Positions 44,501-52,406 of a stretch of DNA of 64,000 nt are shown piece after piece. This stretch comes from Sphingomonas sp. RIT328 (lineage in GTDB: Bacteria > Pseudomonadota > Alphaproteobacteria > Sphingomonadales > Sphingomonadaceae). A model generated the notes under the pieces. That model did not search any database. It was not told the DNA's origin and worked only from the letters and a program-made list of their open reading frames with translations. A program made the translations under genes and the position numbers. The stretch is from NCBI RefSeq assembly GCF_000632225.1, contig NZ_JFYV01000015.1, positions 1 to 64,000 on the forward strand, read 5' to 3'. Position 1 is the stretch's first letter, and each line of letters begins with the position of its first letter.

Positions 44501-45067
44501 CAATTCGGACGGCACGTCGGCGAAGTTGATCGCCTGGCCGCCGATGCCGGCGGAGAAGGTGTCGCGGCCGTTGAACTCGGAGCGGACGAAGTTGAGGCCG
44601 CGGACGTTGACGCCCGAGCCCTCGACCGAGAAATGGTCTGGATCGTTGTTGCCGGCGAAGCGGTTGATCGAGACGCCTGGGACGCGCTGCAACGCTTCGG
44701 TCACCGACCGGTCGGGCAAAGCGCCGATGTCCTGCGCGGTGATCGCGTCGACGACCGTATCCGAATTGCGCTTGATCGTCTGGGCGTTGGCAAGGCTCTG
44801 CCGGATGCCGGTGACGACGATGTCATTGGCGCCGGCATCGTCGGTGGCGGCGGCATCGCCGGTCTGCGGCGCGGCCGGATCGGTGCCCGGCGTATTGGGC
44901 GAGGTCGCGCTGCCCGCGGTATTCTGGCCGCTCGCCGCACCCGTCTGCGCATAGGCCGGGGCGCTCAGGGCGAACACGCACATCGCGGTGACGGATACAC
45001 TGGTAAGAATTGCTTTGCTGCGAAACCGCGTCTGAACCACGCGCGCAAGCTGCCTATCGTCGGCCAT
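41531..45067 (-). CDS. TonB-dependent receptor, Xanthomonas/Caulobacter type, 1178 aa
   Basis: A long signal region (RSKAILTSVSVTAMCVFALS, APAYA cleavage) is followed by a plug domain with DIVVTGIRQSLANAQTIKRN, VDAITAQDIGALPDRSVTEA and VEVYKNATADLIEGGLAGTV, then a large beta-barrel ending in FSVILRANY. The type (TIGR01782-like) typically takes up complex glycans. It is divergent from four halogenase-family genes, a genomic neighbourhood well known in sphingomonads and Caulobacter. ATG at 45067. Confidence 0.93.
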   Translation of the reverse strand: MADDRQLARVVQTRFRSKAILTSVSVTAMCVFALSAPAYAQTGAASGQNTAGSATSPNTPGTDPAAPQTGDAAATDDAGANDIVVTGIRQSLANAQTIKRNSDTVVDAITAQDIGALPDRSVTEALQRVPGVSINRFAGNNDPDHFSVEGSGVNVRGLNFVRSEFNGRDTFSAGIGGQAINFADVPSELLGSVEVYKNATADLIEGGLAGTVNLNTRKPFDNKGFHIGGGIEANYGDFAKKWAPTGSLLISNTWDTPLGRFGLLANGSYSRLRSRADGIQVTNYQTRDGVQAATGTGTNTTVTCRNQLPGTTDAFTLIPGTVNNAAGEAVPNPANVCGAAGTAGADGFADPMGLAYAPIGGQFRSQDYDRRRDGQALAVQWESNDERATFTAQFLRTHSTNAWGEHTFETAPDLSEYNTYPAGCQQNGNGPLNGAGNATTRAECALNGSGQFQFGANQRGNGYNPDAGAYPNFVYDNNGLFQSGFITLPGSGWRTASSGTATTTVPTGGAQQSLSRRQVYDENLVKDAGFNLKFNPDDHWSMNLDVDYTYAKHDVTDLSVFGSTFADSELDLTGNIPVVIPHKPLTLAANWATPNPALAAASDSQYFSSRDFQFWRAAMDHIEHSEGSEYQIKGDFAYKFDDGKFLNRIKFGARYAERTQDVRYTAYNWGAISEVWSGAPVTFNQGDTSRSSLYSFDNFFRGKTNAPPSAYYYNGDLINGYNSAVSFFQTQNDIWRNTNGATATNRFLAAGQRAGAIPGTAFLPSEVSRVTQEDSAAYAMLQFGSNDPMFGNIRVSGNVGVRYVHTTVLSQTQTAVPNRTELGVVDPYATRCVATTRTLPDGTVVTTQPGGVCSLGESEYNRLRNFATDGYASQPAFFTNSYGYFLPSANLKLGLSRDVIFRLAGSKVLTRPDFANIRPYVTYALEPGSGTVTINAGNPYLKPATAWQFDATAEWYFARVGQLSVDAFYKTVDGFFYQSLVNRSITNNGITQNIQARGPANYAGKGKIKGFEVAYQQTFDFLPGFLKGLGFAGNYTYIDSSGLPNSFLNGGTPSSDSTIAKGNLPLEGLSKHNFNATAFYEMGPISLRAAYNWRSRFLLTAADVIFPYTSIFNDATGQLDASAFVNLTKYVKLGVQGVNLTNTTTKLLQAYKAGSNDLAPRSYFTNDRRFSVILRANY

Positions 45068-45162
45068 CGTCTAGCATCCCCAACTTACAGTCCCTATCGA
45101 TGTCTCGTCGCGGCACGCCGCGCGGCATCTTGCTGCATTGGGTACGAGCCCGGCGGCCTCGA

Positions 45163-45182
45163 CGCAAGCAATTTTGTTTGCG
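45163..45182. promoter_or_regulatory. candidate operator between TonB receptor and halogenase genes
   Basis: CGCAAGCAATTTTGTTTGCG is an inverted repeat with nine-base arms and a single mismatch pair, placed 96 bp from the receptor start and 110 bp from the first halogenase start. AT-rich centre and location fit a LacI- or AraC-type operator acting on both promoters. Confidence 0.5.
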
Positions 45183-45291
45183 CTACCACGATTCTAAAAC
45201 ATTGATCTAAATGACGGTTTGCGGACGCCGAAACTACGGTATGACACGGCTCATCACGGCGCGGGACAGGCGCCGGTCATGGAAGGGGCGG

Positions 45292-46800
45292 ATGGACGGC
45301 AAGCGGCAGCGGGTGGTGGTCGTCGGCGGGGGGGCGTCCGGTTGGATGGCGGCCACGGCGCTGGCCAAGCTGCTGCCCACCCGGTGCACCGTCGAGCTGG
45401 TCGAATCGGAGGCGATCGGAATCATCGGGGTCGGCGAGGCGACGCTGCCGCATATTCGCGCCTTCAACGAGCGTCTCGGGATCGTCGAGGCGGAGTTCAT
45501 GGCGGCGACGCGGGCGACCTTCAAACTCGGTATCGAATTCCGCGACTGGGGGCGGGTGGGGGACAGCTATATCCACCCGTTCGGCACCTTCGGCCGCGGC
45601 AGCGGCGAGGTGCAGTTCCACCATTATTACACGCGCCTGCTGCGCGCCGGCGTGACGCTGCCGCCGATCGAGGCCTATTCGATGGCCTGTTCGCTGGCGC
45701 GGGCGAATCGGTTCGGCCCGCCGGCGCGCGATCCCCAGCAGATCGCCTCGACCTTCGGCTATGCCTATCAGTTCGATGCGGTCGCCTTCGCGCCCTATCT
45801 GCGCCGCCTCGCCGAACGGCTCGGCGCGCGCCGGACCGAAGGGCGGATCGTCGCCGCGGAGCGTGACCCGGCGAGCGGCAGCGTGACCGCGCTGATCCTG
45901 TCGGACGGCCGGCGTGTCGAGGGCGATCTGTTCGTCGACTGTTCGGGCTTTGCCGCGATCCTGATCGGCCAGGAGATGGCGGAGCGGTTCGAGGATTGGT
46001 CGCAATGGCTGCCCGCCGACCGCGCCGTCGCGATGCCGTGCCGGACCGAGACGGCGGTGACGCCCTATACCAGCGCGATCGCGATGCCGGCGGGCTGGCG
46101 CTGGCGCATTCCGCTTCAGCATCGCACCGGCAACGGTTATGTCTTCGCGAGCGACTTCCTGTCGGAAAGCGCCGCGACGGATGCCCTGCTCGCCTCGGTC
46201 GAGGGGACGCCGCTCACCGATCCGCGCGTGCTGCGCTTCAAGGCGGGGCGGCGCACGCGCAGCTGGGTGGGGAATGTGGTCGCGATCGGGCTCGCCTCGG
46301 GCTTCCTCGAACCGCTCGAATCGACCAGCCTGTATCTGGTCCAGCAGGCAATCACCGCGCTGGTCGAGCTGTTCCCCGAGCGCACCATCGCCGATGTCGA
46401 CCGCGACGCGTTCAACCGCCTGATCAACATGGAATATGATCGGGTCCGCGACTTCCTGATCCTGCATTATCACGCCACCGAGCGCGACGATTCGCCGTTC
46501 TGGCGTCACATGCGGACCATGGCCGTGCCCGACAGCCTTGCCGAGAAGATGGCGCTGTTCCGCCGGCGGGGGCGCGTCGTCAAATATCGCGAGGGCGCGT
46601 TCCTCGATGCGAGCTGGGTGTCGGTCTATCTGGGCCAGCGCATCGTGCCCGCGGCGGCGGACCCGCGCGCCTCGGCACCGTCGACCGACAGCCTGCTCGC
46701 CGGGCTCGAGCGGATGCGCGGCGAGATCACCGGCGCGGTCGGCGCGATGCCCGATCACGCCGCGTTCCTCGCCGACTATTGCCCGATGCCGGCGGCATGA
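45292..46800 (+). CDS. flavin-dependent tryptophan halogenase-family protein 1, 502 aa
   Basis: FAD motif VVVVGGGASGWMAA, GVGEATLP loop, catalytic Lys78 in RATFKLGIEF, the WxWxIP signature in GWRWRIPLQHRTGNGYVFAS and the catalytic Glu in GFLEPLESTSLYL are all present, as in PrnA-type FAD-dependent halogenases (K79, E346). These enzymes make HOCl-like chlorinating species with FADH2 and O2; in sphingomonad glycan loci the true substrate is unknown. ATG at 45292 follows GGAAGGGGCGG. It is first of four overlapping paralogues. Confidence 0.9.
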   Translation: MDGKRQRVVVVGGGASGWMAATALAKLLPTRCTVELVESEAIGIIGVGEATLPHIRAFNERLGIVEAEFMAATRATFKLGIEFRDWGRVGDSYIHPFGTFGRGSGEVQFHHYYTRLLRAGVTLPPIEAYSMACSLARANRFGPPARDPQQIASTFGYAYQFDAVAFAPYLRRLAERLGARRTEGRIVAAERDPASGSVTALILSDGRRVEGDLFVDCSGFAAILIGQEMAERFEDWSQWLPADRAVAMPCRTETAVTPYTSAIAMPAGWRWRIPLQHRTGNGYVFASDFLSESAATDALLASVEGTPLTDPRVLRFKAGRRTRSWVGNVVAIGLASGFLEPLESTSLYLVQQAITALVELFPERTIADVDRDAFNRLINMEYDRVRDFLILHYHATERDDSPFWRHMRTMAVPDSLAEKMALFRRRGRVVKYREGAFLDASWVSVYLGQRIVPAAADPRASAPSTDSLLAGLERMRGEITGAVGAMPDHAAFLADYCPMPAA

Positions 46801-48281
46801 CCGCGATCGACGCACCGATCGAGCGGATCGTCGTGGTCGGCGGCGGCATCGTCGGCTGGTCGGCGGCGGTGGCGTTGCGCCGGCGCGTGCCGGACGTCGC
46901 GGTGACGATCGTCGCAACGCCGCCCTCGCCCGACGCGCTTGCCGACCGGATCGCGCAGACCTTGCCCTCGACGATCGGCTTCCACGACGATCTCGGATTG
47001 CGCGAGGAGGATGCGGTGCTGCGCGCGGGCGGCGTCTGGCGGCTCGGCACGCTGTTCGACGGCTGGGCGGAGGGGCAGCCGCCCTATGTCCATGCCTATG
47101 GCCCGTGCGGTCAGCCGTTCGGCACCGCGTCGTTCCACCATCACTGGCTGCGGGCGGCGCGGGCGGGAACGACGGCGCCGTTCGAGGCGCACGCGCCCGC
47201 GGCGGCACTGGCGCGCGCCGGGCGGATGCCGGTCCCGCCGGCCGGGCCGATGGCGGAGGTGCAGGCGGCGCTGGTGCTCGACGTGCCGCGCTATCGGGGG
47301 ATGCTCGAGGCGTTCGGACGGCATTTCGGCGTCGTGGTGCGCGACGGCACGGTCGCATCGGTGCGGTTGCGCGGCGACGACGGCTTCGTCGCTGCGCTGG
47401 CGCTGGCCGACGGCGGCGAGGTGACGGCCGATGTCTTCGTCGATGCCTCCGGTCCGCGCGCACTCGTGCGGAGCGCGATCGACGCGCAATGGGAGGATTG
47501 GCAGCCATGGCTGCGCTGCGACCGTCTCGTCACCGGAGAGGGCGCAGCCGCACCGCTGACCGCCCTCGATACGGTGTCGGCGCTGCCCGCCGGCTGGCGC
47601 TGGCGATCGGCAGCGGTGGGGCGGACGCTGCATGGGCTGTGCTATGCGGCGGAGTTCCTTTCCGAGGCGGAGGCGCAGCAGGCGCTGACCGCGGCGGGCG
47701 CGACCATGGTGACCCCGGCGGCGTCTTTCCGGCAGGGGACGCGGCCTGCGCCATGGGCCCGCAATTGCGTCGCGATCGGCGATGCGGCGACGGTGATCGA
47801 ACCGCTCGACTTCACCCATCTCCACCTGGCGCAGAGCGCGATCGACCGGATCATCTCGATGCTGCCGGGGCGCGCCTGTCATCCGCTGGAAATCGCCGAC
47901 TATAATCGCCAGGCCTCGGCCGAGGTGATGCGGGTGCGCGACTTCGTGCTCGCTCATTATGCCACGGCGCGGCGGCCCGAGCCCTTCTGGCGCGAGCCGG
48001 TCGCCTTGCCGCCGAGCCTCGCCGAGACGCTGGCGCTGTTCGGCGCGCGCGGGCGGCTGCCGTTCTTCGAGGAGGAGACCTTCTCGCGCGACGACTGGCT
48101 GGCGGTGCTGATCGGGCAGGGTGCGCTGCCGCGGCGGATCGACCCGTTGATCGACGGAACCGATGCGGCAGACAGCGACCGTGCGATGGCGTCCTATCGC
48201 GGCGCGATCGCAGAGGCGGTGATGCGCTGTCCGACGCTCGACGACTATTATCACTCACAGCGGAAACGGCTGAGCAGATGA
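46797..48281 (+). CDS. halogenase-like flavoprotein 2 lacking catalytic residues, 494 aa
   Basis: FAD binding is kept (IVVVGGGIVGWSAAVAL), but the halogenase hallmarks are altered: the GVGEATIP loop is replaced (ADRIAQTLPSTIGFHDDL), the lysine position is Arg82 in VWRLGTLF, WxWxIP reads WRWRSA, and the catalytic Glu segment reads VIEPLDFTHLHL (Glu to Asp). The fold and length are preserved, and the gene overlaps both neighbours by ATGA. It may be a non-catalytic partner, a flavin reductant carrier or an oxidase with new chemistry. Confidence 0.85.
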   Translation: MTAIDAPIERIVVVGGGIVGWSAAVALRRRVPDVAVTIVATPPSPDALADRIAQTLPSTIGFHDDLGLREEDAVLRAGGVWRLGTLFDGWAEGQPPYVHAYGPCGQPFGTASFHHHWLRAARAGTTAPFEAHAPAAALARAGRMPVPPAGPMAEVQAALVLDVPRYRGMLEAFGRHFGVVVRDGTVASVRLRGDDGFVAALALADGGEVTADVFVDASGPRALVRSAIDAQWEDWQPWLRCDRLVTGEGAAAPLTALDTVSALPAGWRWRSAAVGRTLHGLCYAAEFLSEAEAQQALTAAGATMVTPAASFRQGTRPAPWARNCVAIGDAATVIEPLDFTHLHLAQSAIDRIISMLPGRACHPLEIADYNRQASAEVMRVRDFVLAHYATARRPEPFWREPVALPPSLAETLALFGARGRLPFFEEETFSRDDWLAVLIGQGALPRRIDPLIDGTDAADSDRAMASYRGAIAEAVMRCPTLDDYYHSQRKRLSR

Positions 48282-49876
48282 ACGAACATACGATCCGCAG
48301 CGTGGTGATCCTCGGCGGGGGAACGGCAGGCTGGATGGCGGCGGCGGCGCTGTCGCGCTTCCTCAACAATGGCGTCACGCGGGTGACGCTGATCGAATCG
48401 GAGGAGATCGGCACCGTCGGCGTCGGCGAGGCGACGATCCCGCCGCTGCGGACCTTCAACACCATGCTCGGCATCGACGAGCATGAGTTCATCCGCCAGA
48501 CCGGCGGCACCTACAAATTGGGGATCGAGTTCGTCGACTGGGGCGGCCTCGGCGAACGCTATTTCCACCCGTTCGGCGCCCATGGTCACGACCTTGCCGG
48601 CGTGCATTTCCACCAGCTCTACCTGCGCGAGCGGCAGCGGCGGGTGATGCCCGACATCTCCGCCTGGTCGATGAGCGCGGTCGCGGCGCAGGCCGGCAAG
48701 TTCGCACCCCCGGCGGCGCAGGCGCAGTCGGCGGTCAAGGACCTGTTCTACGCCTATCATTTCGATGCGGCCCGCTATGCCGCCTTCCTGCGCCGCTTCG
48801 CCGAGCAGAATGGCGTGCAGCGGATCGAGGGCAAGGTGACGGCGGTGGCGCAGCGGCCCGAGGACGGTCACGTCACCGCGCTCAAGCTGGAGGACGGGCA
48901 GGTCGTCGGCGGCGACCTGTTCATCGACTGTTCCGGCTTCCGCGGCGTGCTGATCGAGGAGACGCTGGAGACCGGATACGAGGATTGGCGCCACTGGCTG
49001 CCGTGCGACCGCGCGGTCGCGGTGCCGAGCGCCTATGCCGGCGATCCCGATCCCTTCACCCGCGCGACCGCACGCGGTTCCGGCTGGCAATGGCGCATTC
49101 CGTTGCAGCAGCGGATGGGCAACGGCCTCGTCTATTGCAGCGACTTCCAGCAGCCCGAGCAGGCCGAGCGCGAGCTGCTCGCCAACCTGGAGGGCGAGGC
49201 GCTCGCCGCGCCGCGTCACCTGTCCTTCACCACGGGACGGCGCAAGCGGAGCTGGCATCGCAACGTCGTCGCGCTCGGGCTGGCGAGCGGCTTCATCGAA
49301 CCGCTCGAATCGACCTCGATCCACCTCGTCCAGTCCGGCATCGCGCGGCTGATCGCGCTGTTCCCGGACCGCCGCTTCAACCCGGTCGAGCGCGACGAAT
49401 ATAATGCGCAGATGGACGAGCTCTATGCCGACGTCCGCGACTTCGTCATCCTCCACTATAAGGCGACGCGGCGCAGCGACACGCCGTTCTGGGATCGCTG
49501 CCGGACGATGAGCGTGCCCGACAGCCTCGCCCGCAAGATCGAGCTGTTCCGCGCCAAGGGCCGCGTTTTCCGCGAAAACCGCGAGCTGTTCGCGACGACC
49601 AGCTGGGTCAGCGTCTGCCTCGGCCAGCATATCGTGCCGGACGATCACGAACCCGCGGTCGATGCGCTCGACGAGGAGAAGGTGGCCGGCGCGCTGGAAG
49701 AGATGCGTCGCGGCTATCTCGACGTCGCCGCGCGGTTGCCGAGCCATGGCGACTTCCTGCGCCATGTCGCCGGCCGGCCGGCCGCGCCGCCGCCGCCGCC
49801 GCCCACCTCGCCGGAGACGCCGACCTTCTCCTTCGCCTCCGAATCGCCCTTCGATTTCTCGGCCGATCCGCTGTGA
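48278..49876 (+). CDS. flavin-dependent tryptophan halogenase-family protein 3, 532 aa
   Basis: All hallmarks are intact: VVILGGGTAGWMAAAALSRF, GVGEATIPPL, Lys80 in GGTYKLGIEF, GWQWRIPLQQRMGNG and GFIEPLESTSIHL. A proline-rich tail (about 505-532, PPPPPPTSPETPTFSFASES) is unique among the four paralogues and may be a flexible extension. The ATG overlaps the preceding stop (ATGA). Enzyme class as for protein 1; the substrate is unknown. Confidence 0.9.
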   Translation: MNEHTIRSVVILGGGTAGWMAAAALSRFLNNGVTRVTLIESEEIGTVGVGEATIPPLRTFNTMLGIDEHEFIRQTGGTYKLGIEFVDWGGLGERYFHPFGAHGHDLAGVHFHQLYLRERQRRVMPDISAWSMSAVAAQAGKFAPPAAQAQSAVKDLFYAYHFDAARYAAFLRRFAEQNGVQRIEGKVTAVAQRPEDGHVTALKLEDGQVVGGDLFIDCSGFRGVLIEETLETGYEDWRHWLPCDRAVAVPSAYAGDPDPFTRATARGSGWQWRIPLQQRMGNGLVYCSDFQQPEQAERELLANLEGEALAAPRHLSFTTGRRKRSWHRNVVALGLASGFIEPLESTSIHLVQSGIARLIALFPDRRFNPVERDEYNAQMDELYADVRDFVILHYKATRRSDTPFWDRCRTMSVPDSLARKIELFRAKGRVFRENRELFATTSWVSVCLGQHIVPDDHEPAVDALDEEKVAGALEEMRRGYLDVAARLPSHGDFLRHVAGRPAAPPPPPPTSPETPTFSFASESPFDFSADPL

Positions 49877-51399
49877 GGCAGGACGCGATCCGCCGCGTCG
49901 TGATCGTCGGCGGCGGGACCGCCGGCTGGATGGCGGCAGCGGGGATCTCCCGCATCCTCGGCGACATGCCGGGGCTGAGCATCGAGCTGGTCGAATCGGA
50001 GGAGATCGGCACCGTCGGCGTCGGCGAGGCGACGATCCCGCAGATCGTGCTGTTCAACACGATGCTCGGTCTCGACGAGGCGATGTTCATGCGCGAGACG
50101 CGGGCGACCTACAAGCTCGGCATCGAGTTCGTCGACTGGGTCCGTCCCGGCCATCGCTACGTCCATCCCTTCGGCAGCTATGGGCTCGACATGAAGGGGA
50201 TCGAGTTCCACCATTTCTGGCTCAAGGGGCGTGAGCTCGGCGACACGACGCCGCTCGACGCCTATTCGCTGGCGATCGTTGCCGGCCTGCAGGGGCGGTT
50301 CGGCCACCCGCGACCCGATCAGCCGGGATCGCCGCTGTCGAAGCTAGGCTATGCCTTCCAGTTCGACGCCGGTCTCTATGCACGGCTGCTCCGCCGGCTG
50401 GCGGAGGCGAACGGCGTGCGCCGGACCGAGGGGCGGATCGTCGGCGTCGACCGTGACGGCGAAAGCGGCCATGTCGCCGCGGTGACGCTCGCGTCCGGCG
50501 CGCGCGTCGAGGGCGACCTGTTCATCGACTGCTCGGGGTTTCGAGGGCTGTTGATCGAGGGCGAGATGCAGGCGGGGTTCGAGGACTGGCGCGACTGGCT
50601 GCCCTGCGACCGCGCGGTCGCGGTGCCGTGCGCCAATGGCGGCGAGCGGCAGCCGCTCACCCGGTCGACCGCGCGCGCGGCGGGCTGGCAGTGGCGCATC
50701 CCGCTCCAGCATCGCATCGGCAACGGCTATGTCTATGCGAGCGAGCATCTGTCCGACGACGAGGCCGCCGCGACCCTGCTGGCCAATCTCGACGGCGCGC
50801 CGCTGGCGGAGCCGCGCTTCCTGCGCTTCACCGCCGGGCATCGCCGCCGCGCCTGGGTCGGCAATGTCGTCGCGCTCGGGCTTGCCGGCGGGTTCCTCGA
50901 GCCGCTCGAATCGACCAGCATCCACCTCGTCCAGTCGGCGATCGCGCGGCTGCTGACCTATTGGCCGACGCGCGCGTTCGACCAGCGCGAGATCGACCGG
51001 TTCAATGCCGCGCATGTCGAGGACTATCGCGACATCCGCGACTTCCTGGTCCTCCACTATAAGGCGACCGACCGAGACGACACCGCCTTCTGGGACTATT
51101 GCCGCACGCTGCCGCCGCCGCCCGGTCTTGCCGACAAGCTGGCGATCTTCGCCGCCAATGGCCGTATCTTCCGCGAGCATGAGGAATTGTTCACCGAGAC
51201 GAGCTGGCTGTCGGTGATGGTCGGGCAGGGGGTGAGGGCGGGCGGCTATCATCCCGCCGCCGACCTGCTATCGGACGCGGAGACGCTGGCGCGGCTCGGC
51301 CATATTCGCACCGTCGTCGCGGAGACGGCGCACCTGCTGGCGCGGCAGGACGATATCCTCGCGCATTATGGCTGCACACTGACCGGAGCCGCCGCATGA
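49873..51399 (+). CDS. flavin-dependent tryptophan halogenase-family protein 4, 508 aa
   Basis: GTG at 49873 overlaps the preceding stop (GTGA). Hallmarks: VVIVGGGTAGWMAAAGISRI, GVGEATIPQI, Lys81 in RATYKLGIEF, GWQWRIPLQHRIGNGYVYAS and GFLEPLESTSIHL. It is closest in sequence to paralogue 3, suggesting tandem duplication. It is followed by a cupin-like gene through an ATGA overlap. Confidence 0.9.
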   Translation: MRQDAIRRVVIVGGGTAGWMAAAGISRILGDMPGLSIELVESEEIGTVGVGEATIPQIVLFNTMLGLDEAMFMRETRATYKLGIEFVDWVRPGHRYVHPFGSYGLDMKGIEFHHFWLKGRELGDTTPLDAYSLAIVAGLQGRFGHPRPDQPGSPLSKLGYAFQFDAGLYARLLRRLAEANGVRRTEGRIVGVDRDGESGHVAAVTLASGARVEGDLFIDCSGFRGLLIEGEMQAGFEDWRDWLPCDRAVAVPCANGGERQPLTRSTARAAGWQWRIPLQHRIGNGYVYASEHLSDDEAAATLLANLDGAPLAEPRFLRFTAGHRRRAWVGNVVALGLAGGFLEPLESTSIHLVQSAIARLLTYWPTRAFDQREIDRFNAAHVEDYRDIRDFLVLHYKATDRDDTAFWDYCRTLPPPPGLADKLAIFAANGRIFREHEELFTETSWLSVMVGQGVRAGGYHPAADLLSDAETLARLGHIRTVVAETAHLLARQDDILAHYGCTLTGAAA

Positions 51400-52406
51400 C
51401 CGCGCACCCCCTTCCCGAGATCACCGGCATCGACCGGCGTACCTTCGATACGGAGATCCGGCCGGCCGGGCGCCCCGTCGTGCTGCGCGGAATCGCGCGG
51501 GACTGGCCCGCGGTGCAGGCGGCGCAACGCTCGGCGGAGGAGGGCATCGGCTATCTGCGCCAGTTCAGCCATGCGGAGCCGGTCGCGGCGATCCTCGGCG
51601 AACCGTCGATCGGCGGGCGCTTCTTCTACACGCCCGACCTCGGCGCGATGAACTTCATGCGCGGCCAGACGCCGCTCGACCCGTTCCTCGAACGCCTGCT
51701 GCGCGATCGCGACCGCGCCGAGCCGTTTGCGATGGCGATCCAGTCGGTGCCGCTGCCGCAGCTGCTGCCCGGCTTCACCCAGGCCAATACCACCGATCTG
51801 GTCGCGGCGGAGGTGGTGCCGCGCATCTGGCTGGGCAATGCGATCCGCGTCGCGACGCATTACGATCTGATGGAGAATGTCGGCGTCGTCGTGATGGGGC
51901 GGCGGCGGTTCACGCTGTTCCCGCCCGATCAGGTCGGCAACCTCTATATGGGGCCGCTCGAGCTGACACCCGCGGGCACGCCGGTCAGCCTCGTCGATCC
52001 GGACGCGCCCGATCTGGCGCGCTTCCCGCGCTTCGCCGAGGCCGCCAAGGTCGCACAGACGGCGACGCTGATGCCGGGCGATGCGATCTACATCCCGTTC
52101 CACTGGTGGCATGCCGTCGAATCGCTCGATCCGGTCAACGCCTTCGTCAATTACTGGTGGAATCCGGCGCGCGCCGATCTCGGCAATCCCTATGATGCGC
52201 TGCTCCACGCGCTGCTGACGATTGCGCCCCTGCCGGCGGACCAGCGCGACGCCTTTCGCGCGATGTTCGAGCATCTCGTCTTCCGCGGCGAAGGCGATCC
52301 CGCCGCGCATCTGCCGGAGGCGGCGAAGGGCGTGCTCGGCACGATCCATCCCGCCGCCGCGGCGCGGATCCGCGCGACGCTGCGCGACAGTCTCGCGCGG
52401 AGCTAA
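51396..52406 (+). CDS. cupin-like/JmjC-type Fe(II) oxygenase-fold protein, 336 aa
   Basis: The JmjC-like cupin_8 motif is seen: RIWLGNAIRVATHYDLMENV (HxD metal ligands), VVMGRRRFTLFPPDQVGNLY and a distal His in IYIPFHWWHAVESLDPVN. Members are Fe(II)/2-oxoglutarate hydroxylases that often sit beside halogenase and TonB genes in this lineage. Its start overlaps halogenase 4 (ATGA), so it is the last gene of the five-gene plus-strand operon. The stop TAA overlaps the stop of the opposing gene. Confidence 0.88.
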   Translation: MTAHPLPEITGIDRRTFDTEIRPAGRPVVLRGIARDWPAVQAAQRSAEEGIGYLRQFSHAEPVAAILGEPSIGGRFFYTPDLGAMNFMRGQTPLDPFLERLLRDRDRAEPFAMAIQSVPLPQLLPGFTQANTTDLVAAEVVPRIWLGNAIRVATHYDLMENVGVVVMGRRRFTLFPPDQVGNLYMGPLELTPAGTPVSLVDPDAPDLARFPRFAEAAKVAQTATLMPGDAIYIPFHWWHAVESLDPVNAFVNYWWNPARADLGNPYDALLHALLTIAPLPADQRDAFRAMFEHLVFRGEGDPAAHLPEAAKGVLGTIHPAAAARIRATLRDSLARS

